This document shows, in pieces, positions 26,559 to 36,740 of a stretch of DNA of 36,808 nucleotides. Position numbers and translations under genes: made by a program. Under the pieces are notes generated by a model. The model saw nothing but the letters and a program-made list of their open reading frames with translations, was not told where the DNA came from and made no database searches. Origin of the DNA: Clostridiaceae bacterium (GTDB lineage Bacteria > Bacillota > Clostridia > DSM-8532); contig DULR01000065.1 of assembly GCA_012840245.1 (NCBI GenBank), positions 1 through 36,808 on the forward strand, in the 5' to 3' direction. Positions within the stretch are counted from its first letter, which is position 1. Each line of letters starts with the position of its first letter.

Positions 26559-27217
26559 TCTTCCACCTCACCCCTTAGAATATCCATACCCTGCTCAGTA
26601 TATCGTTCATCCTGAGTTGGTGTCTCATCTGTTCCTAAAAGATCGTATATCCGGCTGATTCTTTCATTTGTCAGAACGAACAGGATGGAGGGAAGGATCA
26701 TTATCCTTGCATCTGCATTTTCCCATTGGCCAGATATCTTCTGAATCAGGTTATGGTTTGAAAGCAGACGAAGGCTCTCGGAAATATCCCGGTCAGAAGG
26801 CTTCTTTTTAAATATATTCATGGTGATCATCTTGTGTATAATCTGCCCCGTAGTAGTCATGATCTCATTACGAAGTGAAATTCGTTCACGCTCTTCCTCA
26901 AAGATAAGACGGATGGTGTAAAGCATCAGCGTTGTAAAACGATCGAGCTTCAGCCTGTTATATTCATATATGTTCTCCATTGAAATGACACCGTACTGAT
27001 TGTCCTTGTTAACAGCCCAGCCCGAATAGAAGAAATAGTTAAAAAAAAGCTCAAAATGCCGTTCGACAAACCTGTAATCCGGATTGACCTTCATCATCAT
27101 TTCCTTTGGGTCATAATAATCCCTGGTAATAAAGGTTCTGGATAACAGAAGGTTAGCCAGGCGCTTGAATTCCTCCTTCTCCGAGTTGTTGAGTCTTTCA
27201 AAGTCTTCGGTCCACAT
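26555..27217 (-). CDS. jetB: Wadjet subunit JetB (MukE-like, DUF4194)
   Basis: The 220-residue helical protein with winged-helix character (LANLLLSRTFITRDYYDPKE; VERHFELFFNYFFYSGWAVN; ESLRLLSNHNLIQKISGQWE) matches the JetB/MukE-like subunit of Wadjet, which bridges the kleisin JetA and the SMC JetC. It begins directly after the jetA stop, with AAAGGAAAC as ribosome binding site, and overlaps jetC by 4 bases. Confidence 0.9.
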   Translation of the reverse strand: MWTEDFERLNNSEKEEFKRLANLLLSRTFITRDYYDPKEMMMKVNPDYRFVERHFELFFNYFFYSGWAVNKDNQYGVISMENIYEYNRLKLDRFTTLMLYTIRLIFEEERERISLRNEIMTTTGQIIHKMITMNIFKKKPSDRDISESLRLLSNHNLIQKISGQWENADARIMILPSILFVLTNERISRIYDLLGTDETPTQDERYTEQGMDILRGEVEE

Positions 27218-28627
27218 TTATATGTTTCCTTTCTTAATGAATCTCATTTCAGGTATCCTGTATCCACAGCAGTCAATTAGATCGCTGCCGAACTCAACCC
27301 GGTACGTAAGACCCCTTTCGCCATTTTTCAGAGCGGCAAGGATGAGAAGTATAAAGTCCTCATCGCTATCGAGTCTAATATCGCCGCTGTTGATAATATT
27401 TCGGCTGTCCATCAGCTTGTCTACAAATGCCATCACCCGCTGATGGTTATAAAGGCTGCCCATTTTCCTGACAAAGGTCTCCAGCTCTTTGTCCCCTGCG
27501 CCCAAGGCGGTCTCCCTCAGGGGCATTGGTGTTCCTTCTTTTCTGGAGTTCGCGCTGCGTTTTGTAAAGAGTGATTTTTCATCAACAAATCCCTGCCTGA
27601 AAATGTCGATAGCCTCCGACATCCGATCCACCAGCTTATCCTTCTGTACACCGGCTGAGGATAATATGTCCACCAGCTTGCCCTTGATGCTTCTGTCAGT
27701 GTTCAGAAGATATTGCATCTTTTCAATGGAAGCTCTGGTGTATGCGGTGTTTTTCCTGTCGATCTCCTCCAGCATTCCGTCGATTCCCTCATATATATCG
27801 CTCATCTCACCCATCATGATGATAAGGCTCTCCATAGCATCATCCACGGTGGAATATTTTCCGCGCTGAACTGCCTGAAAAGCCATTTTTTGCCGTACGG
27901 ACAAATCCGCCAGCCAATCGGAAAGAATTTTAAGGATGGGCATTTTGAATCGGGGTACTGAATCAAGGGTCTTCAGGGGATGGTATATCCGGTCAACGAT
28001 CAACTCCTTATACTGATCAAAATGACCCTTTAAAATATCATTGGCGGTGGCGTACTCGTTAAGTGACTGATGATATCTCCTTATGTTGTTATGGAGTGTT
28101 TTAAGCTCGTCAACCAGCTTCACTGTGTTCTCATAGGCAGTGACAAGAGCGTTGTACATAAAATCATCCCGCTCGGCATCAGCCGTTCGAAGTGCCGAGT
28201 AGGTGGAGTATACATAAGAATTGTACTCCCCTACAGTTTCGTCGGTAAAGGAATACAGAAGATTCAGAAGCTTTACCGAGTAGTCGGGCAGCGTGATGTT
28301 TTCCTCAAAGGAATCCATTTGATACTCCACTTCGATCCACCTGGTTTCCACCAGTCTCCTGATAAGGTGATGGGCAATGGCAGAAAGGCTCTGGCCTGAT
28401 TTTACTGTCTCATCATCCTGGAACTCCTCCTGCTCAGCTTCCAGATCCAGTTCCAGTATGGCTTCGTCAAGGCTAGAAATAAGCATGGATACCAGATCTT
28501 CCTTACGGATAGTCATTTCCTGTTTGAACGCTCTGCGGATGACAAACAATGCATCAACATAAAGCGTTTTGTTTTTAGAAACCAATATTGAAAACAGACT
28601 CGCCGGAATGATATCGAAAAGCTTCAT
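27218..28627 (-). CDS. jetA: Wadjet subunit JetA (MukF-like kleisin)
   Basis: The start MKLFDIIPASLFSILVSKNK and the following LYVDALFVIRRAFKQEMTIR are the N-terminal signature of Wadjet JetA proteins (DUF5716-like, as in the type II form). The rest is helical (469 residues) as expected for a MukF-type kleisin. First gene of the jetABCD operon. Upstream on the minus strand, GAAAGGG lies before the ATG, and TGATAAAAT near 28680-28690 may be a -10 region, but I cannot define a firm promoter. Confidence 0.92.
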   Translation of the reverse strand: MKLFDIIPASLFSILVSKNKTLYVDALFVIRRAFKQEMTIRKEDLVSMLISSLDEAILELDLEAEQEEFQDDETVKSGQSLSAIAHHLIRRLVETRWIEVEYQMDSFEENITLPDYSVKLLNLLYSFTDETVGEYNSYVYSTYSALRTADAERDDFMYNALVTAYENTVKLVDELKTLHNNIRRYHQSLNEYATANDILKGHFDQYKELIVDRIYHPLKTLDSVPRFKMPILKILSDWLADLSVRQKMAFQAVQRGKYSTVDDAMESLIIMMGEMSDIYEGIDGMLEEIDRKNTAYTRASIEKMQYLLNTDRSIKGKLVDILSSAGVQKDKLVDRMSEAIDIFRQGFVDEKSLFTKRSANSRKEGTPMPLRETALGAGDKELETFVRKMGSLYNHQRVMAFVDKLMDSRNIINSGDIRLDSDEDFILLILAALKNGERGLTYRVEFGSDLIDCCGYRIPEMRFIKKGNI

Positions 28628-28745
28628 AAAAATGGTGCCCTTTCAATCCCTTTCAATAAATATTTTAGAACATAAATAATTTTATCATAATCTTGAGAAA
28701 ATACGTCTATCTTTTGCAGCATTATGCAAAAGGTTCATCTTTTAA

Positions 28746-28850
28746 TTACTCATCTTCTCTTGGCTGAAATTCTTCCTCGCTGAACCCGGCCTCAAGATAA
28801 CCGCGCAATATCTGCTCCCTGTATCCGCTGCGAGGCGTTTTCCGGATGTT
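28746..28850 (-). pseudogene. In-frame tail of the GGCT-fusion gene behind a TAA stop
   Basis: Directly after the TAA at 28851-28853, the same frame continues for 34 codons: NIRKTPRSGYREQILRGYLE then AGFSEEEF, ending at TAA 28746. This is the expected C-terminus of gamma-glutamylcyclotransferase-type domains (family ends look like ...YLETILEGYREAGF). A single base change at the TAA would restore it, so the gene appears recently truncated. Confidence 0.7.
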
Positions 28851-29705
28851 TTAATACTCTTCGGTCATAACATAGGCCATAGCCGATACAGGCCTTCCGT
28901 CGATATTGACTATAATATTGATTTTATCATATGCCTTGGGATAGCCTTCATAACGGTTTAACGCAGCCTCATCCTTTTTGGTTATCTGCCATACGAGTGC
29001 AGGAGTCTTTTTTCCTTCTTTTCTTTCAATATTCGCGTAATGAGGCATTGTAAACTCCCAATCTTCCAGATATGTTTTCCCTATCAAAATAGCACTCGGA
29101 CAACGTGAAAGCATTTGTGTTCTGTTCATGTTGCTGCCGTAGGCGATATATAATCGCCTGTTTATTTTGAGACTGTCAACGATTTCTTGCCATTTAGAGG
29201 CATAGTCTTCTCCCCAGGTACCTTTTGTGTATCCCCAAAATAAATCTGAATTGTATTGATGAAGAATATTGTGTATCAGATCATGAAATTCAGGACAAAT
29301 GTAATAATGGTTTTCAAGAATTTCGCGCAATCCGCCTTTGATAAAAATATTCATAGCGGAAATACGCCCGGATTCCGCATCATAGCCATGACCAAGCAGG
29401 CCGCTTTTCAAACTGGCACCAAGAGCTTTTTCCAGTTTGTCCTTTAAACTGACCTCCCCGTCAAGATACTTTTTCATGAGGATTGCCGAACCTATATATG
29501 TGGGTGTATGGCAAAAATCTACTCTCGCATCGCCCGGAACCTCATATGAATCAAGCAGCTTGAATGAGCCATCCTCATCCTGAAATGAATATAATTCATC
29601 AAATGTAAGTCCGGAGGAAGGATCACCCTCCAGCAATCGGATCATGGCTGAGAGCATACCATCAAGTTTATCTATATCAAACTTATTCAACCTACTCAAT
29701 TTCAT
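28851..29705 (-). CDS. Fusion of an alpha-helical domain with a gamma-glutamylcyclotransferase-like domain, truncated
   Basis: Residues 1 to about 180 form a helical unit I cannot name; LYSFQDEDGSFKLLDSYEVP and FCHTPTYIGSAILMKKYLDG recall alpha/alpha-barrel enzymes but are not decisive. From residue 183 on, RRLYIAYGSNMNRTQMLSRC is the glycine-rich YGSN loop of the gamma-glutamylcyclotransferase/AIG2 fold, and ALNRYEGYPKAYDK carries its conserved Glu. Such domains cleave gamma-glutamyl peptides to 5-oxoproline or act on related amides; the substrate here is unknown. The ORF stops at TAA 28851, but the family C-terminus continues in frame beyond it. It sits between Wadjet and type I RM genes, with AGAGG upstream of the ATG. 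Confidence 0.72.
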   Translation of the reverse strand: MKLSRLNKFDIDKLDGMLSAMIRLLEGDPSSGLTFDELYSFQDEDGSFKLLDSYEVPGDARVDFCHTPTYIGSAILMKKYLDGEVSLKDKLEKALGASLKSGLLGHGYDAESGRISAMNIFIKGGLREILENHYYICPEFHDLIHNILHQYNSDLFWGYTKGTWGEDYASKWQEIVDSLKINRRLYIAYGSNMNRTQMLSRCPSAILIGKTYLEDWEFTMPHYANIERKEGKKTPALVWQITKKDEAALNRYEGYPKAYDKINIIVNIDGRPVSAMAYVMTEEY

Positions 29706-30001
29706 GGTATATAACCTCTGATCTTATTTCTGAAGAATGATTTTACTATCACTCATTCTTACCATATTATCTCCCTTTTCAAACTCTTGTATCTACTTGC
29801 GGATTTCAGGTATAGTAGCATATCCGTTTTTAAAACCTAACAATCCTGATACAGCCAAAGATAAGGTACAATAAGTTTCTGTGGAAATTTAAAAAGATAT
29901 TTAATTACATAAATAAACAATGTTTATTCTATTTAATACATTGTTCACAATAGTTTTTAAACATAACTGATACAGCCTTTATATTTATAAGAATTGCTAC
30001 T
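29706..30001. other. AT-rich intergenic stretch between hsdR and the GGCT-fusion gene
   Basis: No gene seen. Inverted repeats occur at about 29727-29754 (AAGAATGA/TCATTCTT) and at 29912-29928 (AATAAAC/GTTTATT). The latter is in place to end hsdR transcription but lacks a T run. A promoter for the minus-strand gene at 29705 should lie here, but I cannot point to it. Confidence 0.45.
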
Positions 30002-33000
30002 CTATCCAACCACCTTTGTCGCATTTTCTTTAATCTTATTTATTGTATCAACAATCTTCCTCTGTTTTGTACCATCAAACAGCTTTATAAAGCTTTGCGG
30101 TTTGTCAAACGGTGGATTCATCAGTACCGATACATTCTCTATATAACCATTTTGAGCAATATAATCGATAACCTTCCTGACAAAAACAATTTGCTCCTGA
30201 TTAAGGGACTGATCATTTATGAATTCGCTGAATGCATCGAGCGCAGCCTGGTAGTCCAGTCTGGCTATTTTCCTCACAAGCAGGCCGAAAGGAGTGTCTT
30301 TAAATTCTCTCTGGTAATCTTCAGGTGTTCCCAGTTCACCGGTCAGAATCCGCTCCAAATCTTTATAATCAGCCTGTGTAAGCGGTATATTGTTTCTCAG
30401 CTTATGGATAGCTATATGGTTTTTATTTTCTTCAATATACCGGTTTACCTTGAGTTTGTAATCTTCAAATGTAAATCCGGGAGCAATATCATTTCCTTCC
30501 TGGACAGAGGTCACTTCATCTTTAAGATTAGTATAAATAACTCGTCTGCCATCACCTTCATCAGTAATGAATTTAATCAGATCACGAAGCTCAACACGGA
30601 CCTTTTCAAGATTCAATACATCAGGGTTAGCCCAGAATTTATCAGTATTTATCATATTGATAAATTCAATCTTATTACTGATCTGAGGAATAGTTGATCT
30701 TTTCAAAAGGCTTGTGCAAACCGATGATAGCTGATCCCTACCCCTTTTAAGCGATTTTCCTTCTATAAGCGAAAGCATAATCCCATACATGAAATTATCA
30801 AACCGTTTGGCATATTCATCGGTATCATCCATGTAAGCAAGGGGTGCCAGATAATTAATCAGGTTATGTTTATCAATATCAGAAAGGCTAACAAAAGCCT
30901 CTTTATTTTTATACTTCTCCACATGCTGCAGCTGCAATTTCACAGATATCAGTTCCGTATTCAAAGCATTTATCTGTGCCAGTACCGTTTCCACAAGAGA
31001 ATTGCGCAGTTTTTGATATTCCTCACTCATAAATGCTGAATGCTGGAGATGATGAATTAATCGTACTCTTTTGGCAAATACCGCTTCTGAAATACTTTGT
31101 GATTCACTTCCTTCTATGCCATCTTTATTGGTTCTGAAAAATTCAAAATTGCTGAGATAATCAAAAATCAAAAAATACTGCTTGTCCTGGCCAGGTCCGA
31201 ACAAATCCCTGCATAATCTTGTACCGCGGCCGATCATCTGCCAGAACTTTATTTTTGAACGGACACGCTTGAAAAATACCAGATTGACTACCTCAGGAAC
31301 ATCAATTCCAGTATCCATCATATCTACCGAAACAGCTATATGAGGATCCTTTTCAGGAACCTTGAAGTCTAAAATGATAGTCTCAGCGTAATAGTCATCG
31401 CAGACAACACGCTTTGCAAAGCTTCCTTTATACTGTGGATACAGCGCATTGAACCTGTCAACGATAAACTGGGCATGCCTTTTGTTCTGAGCAAAAATAA
31501 TGGTCTTTCCAAGCCTGTCTCCACCGGCCACTTTCAATCCTCTGGTCATGAGATCTTCGAGAACCATGTCTACGGTTGACTGGTTAAATATAATGTCATT
31601 GATTTCCGGAGGAGGTATAAAATCAGGCATTTCACCATCTTCATCTGTAAAATCCTCTTCATAACGTTCCTTATCTGCTTCAGAAAGTTCATCATATGAA
31701 ATTCCCTCTTCAAGAAATTTCATCTTAACCTCAATATTACGGTATGGTACCAGAACATGATCTACATTTACCGCTGTTTCATATTCATATGCGTAAGTGG
31801 GGACACCTCTTTCCAACTCAAAGAAATCATAGGTATTGCGATCCACTTCATTCCTGGGTGTGGCTGTCAGTCCCACAAGCAAAGCATCGAAGTATTCAAA
31901 TATTGCACGGTATTTTTTAAATATGCTTCTGTGAGCCTCGTCTATGATAATCAGATCAAAATGGGCAGGGGAAAATAATCTTTGCCCCGCTTCATTTCTT
32001 GCAGAATCAATGGAATTAAGCATGGTAGGATAAGTTGAGAAAACAATGCGTGCGTTTTTATCCTCCCTGTTGCTGAGAAGATTGCAGAGAGACATGTCGG
32101 GAAGATGGTTTTTAAAAGCATCCTTAGCCTGGCTTACCAGTGCGGTTCTGTCTGCCAGGAATAGAACATTTGTAACATAACCTCCGCGAGACAGAACATC
32201 TGTTAAACTTGCGGCTGTTCTGGTTTTGCCGGTTCCTGTAGCCATTACGATCAGAAATTTTCTGTGCCCCTCTTCAATACTGCCGCAAACAGCCCTGATA
32301 GCTTCCTTTTGGTAATGCCGGTCTGTTATTTTATCATCTATAGGGATCTCATCAAGCGGTTTTCTCTCATTACGGCGGTTTATAAGCTTCTCCAGATCAG
32401 CTTTTGAAAAGATGCCGCTTACCTTCCGCTGTGGAGAGGTTAAATCGTCCCAGATATATGTCTCGAAACCGTTGGTTATAAACATGATTGGTCTTCTGCC
32501 CGTCATTTTCTCAAGACAGTCTGCGTACAGCTTTGCCTGCTGGGTTCCGATTTTCGGATCTTTTGACGTGCGCTTTGCCTCAATAACAGCAAGAGGCAGT
32601 CCGTCTCTCCCGTAAAGAACATAATCTGCATAGCCTTTTCCCTGCGGGTTCGGCATACCAAACAGTTCAACTTCCTCAAGCACATCATCACCAAATGTCC
32701 AGCCAAGAAGTTTCAGATCCACATCAATATACTTCTTACGGGTAGCAAATTCTGTTATATCTACAGGTGCAAAATGCCGCTCCTCTTTGTTTAAATCCCT
32801 GTTCCCGGTCAGTCTGGCGCTCATGGCAACTATCTGAGCGCGCAGAGCTTCAATCTCAGAATCCTTCTGTTCAATCAGACTGTTCATCTGCCTGATTTTA
32901 GCTTCATCAAGAATAACTTTATCAGCCGGAATATTTGCTTCATCAAATTTGCGTTCTTTATATTCAGTTCCGTAGCAATAGTCTATCCACTGAATAAACT

Positions 33001-33349
33001 CAAACAAGGCTGAAAGAGCCAAAACAGCATCGCTTTGGTTGACAGATTTATTAGTATGAACTGCTAAATTACCGAGATTAATGATATATCTTAGCTTGTT
33101 CCAGGTTTCTTTGTGCATTGCAAATCTGAAGGTGGGTTCGTGGATTAATGCCTGCAAATTATCCTTATATGGCATTTTCATGGTATTGTCGGCTGAATAC
33201 ACCCATTTTACTGCAAGTTCCAAAGCCCTTCTGCAGCCAATAGCCGCCATAGCGGGAGAGGTGACCAAAACCCGCTCGGCCTCTATACAAGCTTTTGAAA
33301 ACAACTTATATTCAGGCTTATCCTTTAAAAACTCAAAATTCGCAGACAT
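30002..33349 (-). CDS. hsdR: Type I restriction enzyme R subunit
   Basis: At the N-terminus lies a DUF4145-type domain (CRRALELAVKWVYSADNTM), then the nuclease core DYVLYGRDGLPLAVIEAKRT. An SF2 translocase follows: LIVMATGTGKTRTAASL (near 370), LIIIDEAHRSIFKKYR (near 465), VGLTATPRN, and MIGRGTRLC. HsdR translocates DNA and cuts unmethylated foreign DNA in complex with HsdM2S. ATG 33349 has GAGGTG 6 bases upstream and is chosen over the TTG at 33376, which would overlap hsdS. The 1115-residue length is normal. Confidence 0.95.
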   Translation of the reverse strand: MSANFEFLKDKPEYKLFSKACIEAERVLVTSPAMAAIGCRRALELAVKWVYSADNTMKMPYKDNLQALIHEPTFRFAMHKETWNKLRYIINLGNLAVHTNKSVNQSDAVLALSALFEFIQWIDYCYGTEYKERKFDEANIPADKVILDEAKIRQMNSLIEQKDSEIEALRAQIVAMSARLTGNRDLNKEERHFAPVDITEFATRKKYIDVDLKLLGWTFGDDVLEEVELFGMPNPQGKGYADYVLYGRDGLPLAVIEAKRTSKDPKIGTQQAKLYADCLEKMTGRRPIMFITNGFETYIWDDLTSPQRKVSGIFSKADLEKLINRRNERKPLDEIPIDDKITDRHYQKEAIRAVCGSIEEGHRKFLIVMATGTGKTRTAASLTDVLSRGGYVTNVLFLADRTALVSQAKDAFKNHLPDMSLCNLLSNREDKNARIVFSTYPTMLNSIDSARNEAGQRLFSPAHFDLIIIDEAHRSIFKKYRAIFEYFDALLVGLTATPRNEVDRNTYDFFELERGVPTYAYEYETAVNVDHVLVPYRNIEVKMKFLEEGISYDELSEADKERYEEDFTDEDGEMPDFIPPPEINDIIFNQSTVDMVLEDLMTRGLKVAGGDRLGKTIIFAQNKRHAQFIVDRFNALYPQYKGSFAKRVVCDDYYAETIILDFKVPEKDPHIAVSVDMMDTGIDVPEVVNLVFFKRVRSKIKFWQMIGRGTRLCRDLFGPGQDKQYFLIFDYLSNFEFFRTNKDGIEGSESQSISEAVFAKRVRLIHHLQHSAFMSEEYQKLRNSLVETVLAQINALNTELISVKLQLQHVEKYKNKEAFVSLSDIDKHNLINYLAPLAYMDDTDEYAKRFDNFMYGIMLSLIEGKSLKRGRDQLSSVCTSLLKRSTIPQISNKIEFINMINTDKFWANPDVLNLEKVRVELRDLIKFITDEGDGRRVIYTNLKDEVTSVQEGNDIAPGFTFEDYKLKVNRYIEENKNHIAIHKLRNNIPLTQADYKDLERILTGELGTPEDYQREFKDTPFGLLVRKIARLDYQAALDAFSEFINDQSLNQEQIVFVRKVIDYIAQNGYIENVSVLMNPPFDKPQSFIKLFDGTKQRKIVDTINKIKENATKVVG

Positions 33350-33365
33350 TAACTTCACCTCAGCT

Positions 33366-34556
33366 TCATTCGTCAAAGTATTGGCTCATCAAGCTGTCGA
33401 ACAATAGCTGCGTTTCTTCGATGGATTTTTTTACAAGGGATTTCTGGGCTTCAATTTTGGTGACTATCGTTGCAAATTCATCTTGTAAGGAAATCGGTGG
33501 TAGCGGTACAAAAAACTTATCAAAAAATGAGACTGGTACTCTTTTTTGACCTGCACTTCCTGTCATATTCTTTTCTGCACTATCTCTGAAAACCGGCAAT
33601 GCTGTCAGATGATATAACCACTCACTGTTTGAGATTCCATTTTTAGGCCTTAGAACATGGAATTCAGTTGAACCAAACCCAATATTATTCTTTAAACCTC
33701 GGGCAATAGCTCCTTTACCATTTTCCATACAAGGAGTAATTTTAGCAAATAATACATCATTCTCATAAAAGTAAGTAAAACCTGCTTTTACTTCTTTATA
33801 TAATTTTATTTCATTTGTGTTAATGTCTCCTTTTTCTGAAACACTCGCCATAGAAACAAAGGATACTTCTAAATTATCTGTAAAACAATTTATTTCTGAT
33901 TTTTTAGGATTGACATAACAACAATTTGACAATTCTTTCCTTTCCCATCCTTTGGTGTTTTTAATCGGATCACCGAACATATCATAAAACACCGATTTAA
34001 TCAGATTATCCAGTTCCGTAAGCTGCTGTTTGCGCATGGCAAGCATCTCTGATACGGTGTCCAAGGTTTTTGCTATTTGCTTTTGGATTTCGAGGGGAGG
34101 CAGAGGGATTTGTAATCTATTTATATGCTCATTTCTTATATTATTTATATTTATCCCCGAAGAATGCTCAGAAATTGTCCTGCGATAATATTGACTTTTA
34201 AAGAAGTTTCCTAAGTACGGTGCATATATTTTATTAGTTCTTATTACTTTACAAAAAGCTCCAAAAGAGATATTCATATCTTTGTAAGCTTGCGAGGCCT
34301 TCCCTACAAGATTCTTACTTCCACTTGAAGCACAGATTACAATATCACCAGCTTTAATAAATTGTTGATCACTAATTTTACTTCTATCTACATAGATTAA
34401 GTCGTTAAGATTTAAACCTTCATCTTGTATATTATGAGCACGTAATATAGCAACATAACCCGGTTTCGCAGTAATACTAGCATCTTTTGGATTATATGAT
34501 ACACCACGTATTTGTTCTATAAAATTACCAAGTGTAACCTTTTCCCACTTACTCAC
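33366..34556 (-). CDS. hsdS: Type I restriction-modification specificity subunit
   Basis: Two target-recognition domains are each followed by a conserved helix. The first half ends QIPLPPLEIQKQIAKTLDTV then MLAMRKQQLTELDNLIKS; the second ends FVPLPPISLQDEFATIVTKI then KKSIEETQLLFDSLMSQYF. This is the standard HsdS layout with two half-sites. The target site cannot be read from the sequence. GTG 34556 (7 bases after AAGGGGG) or TTG 34559 is the start, overlapping the end of hsdM by 8-11 bases. Confidence 0.93.
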   Translation of the reverse strand: MSKWEKVTLGNFIEQIRGVSYNPKDASITAKPGYVAILRAHNIQDEGLNLNDLIYVDRSKISDQQFIKAGDIVICASSGSKNLVGKASQAYKDMNISFGAFCKVIRTNKIYAPYLGNFFKSQYYRRTISEHSSGININNIRNEHINRLQIPLPPLEIQKQIAKTLDTVSEMLAMRKQQLTELDNLIKSVFYDMFGDPIKNTKGWERKELSNCCYVNPKKSEINCFTDNLEVSFVSMASVSEKGDINTNEIKLYKEVKAGFTYFYENDVLFAKITPCMENGKGAIARGLKNNIGFGSTEFHVLRPKNGISNSEWLYHLTALPVFRDSAEKNMTGSAGQKRVPVSFFDKFFVPLPPISLQDEFATIVTKIEAQKSLVKKSIEETQLLFDSLMSQYFDE

Positions 34557-36018
34557 CAATAAGCCCCCTTAACTCTTTCATTTTTTCATTAATTTCGAGG
34601 CTTAATTTATCTAATCGGTCCATTATCACTTTTGGTGGATCATATTGAACTTTTTCATATACAATCTCTTTATACCGGTTGATGGATAAATCATAATCAT
34701 TAGCAACAATAGCAGATTTATCTACAAAAAAGCTCTGGTCAGTTGGTTTGCGGTCTTTCTCTCCTTCAAGGTTGTGAAAACGGGCAAGTATATCAGGAAT
34801 ATCATTGTTCTCTATTGGTGAACGTTTATCATCGAGGGAGTATCCGTCTGCCTTCATGTCATAGAACCATACCTTGTCGGTGCCACCCGCTCCTGTTTTC
34901 GTAAACACCAAGATAGCAGTACTCACACCGGCATATGGTTTAAATACCCCGCTGGGCATGGATATAACAGCACGCAAATGGTGATTTTCCACCAGTTCTT
35001 TTCGTAAAGCCTTATGTGCCTTTGTTGAGCCAAACAACACTCCATCAGGCACGATGCATGCGCAGCGCCCGCCCTTACGAAGCATCCTTAAAAAGAGAGC
35101 AACAAATAAAAGTTCAGTTTTCTTTGTGTTACAAACAGCCTTTAAACTGTCACTGATGCTTTCTGCATCGATTGTGCCTGTAAATGGTGGATTTGCAAGT
35201 ATCACATCATATTTTGATGATATCGTATTCTGTTTGGAGACACTGTCAACGTAAGTTATATACGGTTGAGTTATTGAATGGAGCATCAGGTTCATCGCAG
35301 ATATGCGCAGCATGGTTCTGTCAGTATCAAAGCCGGTAAACATATCTCCTGCAAAGTGTTCCCATTGCTCGCTTGTCATCTGAGATTCGTATTTCTCACG
35401 GATATACTCTGCAGTTGAAACCAGAAATCCTGCCGTGCCGCAAGCCGGGTCACATATCTTGTCATCAGGGGTCGGCTCAACAAGACGAACCATCATATCC
35501 CTTATATGCTTCGGGGTCCTGAACTGGCCGTTTTGACCCGCTGTAGACAATTTACTAAGCATATATTCATAGACATCACCATGCATATCACGATCTTTTA
35601 TATCATACTCATAGAGCTCATCCAGGCCAGTTACAATCTTCTGAAGCACCTGTGGCGTAGGAATCAGGAACATGGCATCCTGCATATATTTTGAGAAAGC
35701 AGAATCACTGTCCCCGTTAAGAGCTTTAATAAAAGGGAATACCTTATTGCTGACGATATCGAACATTCTACGGGAATCCATGGTTTTAAACCTGCTCCAG
35801 CGCATGGACTGCCCCTCTTCGTCCTGCGGGAATATCTTTTTCATCTTCTCTCCGCTGATAGCCTCAAATTGCTCTTTCTCTAATTCTTTCTCATCAAGGG
35901 ATCGAATGAACATTAAATATGTCAGCTGTTCTATGACTGTTAACGGATTTGTTATACCGCCTGCCCAAATATCGGTCCATATTTTATCAATTTTATTTTT
36001 TATCTCACCGGTTATCAT
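34549..36018 (-). CDS. hsdM: Type I restriction-modification methyltransferase (N6-adenine)
   Basis: HsdM N-terminal helical domain (IDKIWTDIWAGGITNPLTVI, EQLTYLMFIRSLDE), SAM-binding motif I DPACGTAGFLVSTAEYI (near 186) and catalytic motif IV VILANPPFTG (near 276) are present. It methylates adenine in the HsdS-defined sequence and protects host DNA. First gene of the hsdMSR operon. GAAGGAG lies upstream of the ATG with a rather long 12-base spacing. Confidence 0.95.
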   Translation of the reverse strand: MITGEIKNKIDKIWTDIWAGGITNPLTVIEQLTYLMFIRSLDEKELEKEQFEAISGEKMKKIFPQDEEGQSMRWSRFKTMDSRRMFDIVSNKVFPFIKALNGDSDSAFSKYMQDAMFLIPTPQVLQKIVTGLDELYEYDIKDRDMHGDVYEYMLSKLSTAGQNGQFRTPKHIRDMMVRLVEPTPDDKICDPACGTAGFLVSTAEYIREKYESQMTSEQWEHFAGDMFTGFDTDRTMLRISAMNLMLHSITQPYITYVDSVSKQNTISSKYDVILANPPFTGTIDAESISDSLKAVCNTKKTELLFVALFLRMLRKGGRCACIVPDGVLFGSTKAHKALRKELVENHHLRAVISMPSGVFKPYAGVSTAILVFTKTGAGGTDKVWFYDMKADGYSLDDKRSPIENNDIPDILARFHNLEGEKDRKPTDQSFFVDKSAIVANDYDLSINRYKEIVYEKVQYDPPKVIMDRLDKLSLEINEKMKELRGLIGE

Positions 36019-36172
36019 TTGTGCAATACACTCCTTCTGAATTACAGGTTAATCTATTATTACATTACTTTCACGTTTGTTAGTCAGCTATTTAATTTAG
36101 ATTATATCAAATTATAATGGCCTTTTGTGTACATGAAGGAAAGAAACGATGTAATTCTTTACAGTTTATTAA

Positions 36173-36712
36173 TCATATATTACAATACAAAAATCTTGCT
36201 GTCGCTGTACCTGTAAATCTTATGATGGGTCTATAAATTGTAGCTATGGGTTTACCTTCAGTTATAAAGCAATTGTCAGGTACAGGCATACCAAACCAGA
36301 TTATCTTTTTATCAATTATCGCAATAGGATTCACTGCAAACTCATTTATGAAGTTTAATTCCTGTAATTGCAAAGGTAACGCTTCCTTTTGTTCTGTTCT
36401 TAATATTAATCGTAATTTGTCCTGTTTAGCTTTTTCAATAATCTTACATATATTATTTATAAACTTCTCACTTGCATTAATTTCTCCCGGTACATCCATT
36501 AAGATCTCTGTTTTGGCACTACTTAAATCAGTTAAAAACAAATTCTCCGCTTCGTCTTTTGACTGAAAAGGAAAACACGAAAATATATCGTGATCTGCAT
36601 CGTACAGCTCTTCACCGTTTAAATTTATCACTTCATTATCAGATAACAGATTTTCAAATAATAATCTTTCAGATAGTTTCTTTATAATGATACCAGAAAA
36701 CAAGACAGACAA
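36173..36712 (-). pseudogene. C-terminal remnant of an AAA/superfamily I DNA helicase
   Basis: The sequence FSGIIIKKLSERLLFENLLS, FSCFPFQSKDEAENLFLTDL then LMDVPGEIN, and AIIDKKIIWFGMPVPDNCF followed by YRPIIRFTGTATARFLY matches, from memory, the phospholipase-D-like C-terminal domain of large DNA2/Upf1-type helicases of prokaryotes. The catalytic helicase part (Walker motifs) is missing. The open frame begins at TTG 36712 in sequence that probably belongs to the adjacent insertion element. The remnant is therefore likely silent. Confidence 0.62.
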
Positions 36713-36740
36713 AACACAAAAAATAAGTTAGAATAATGCT

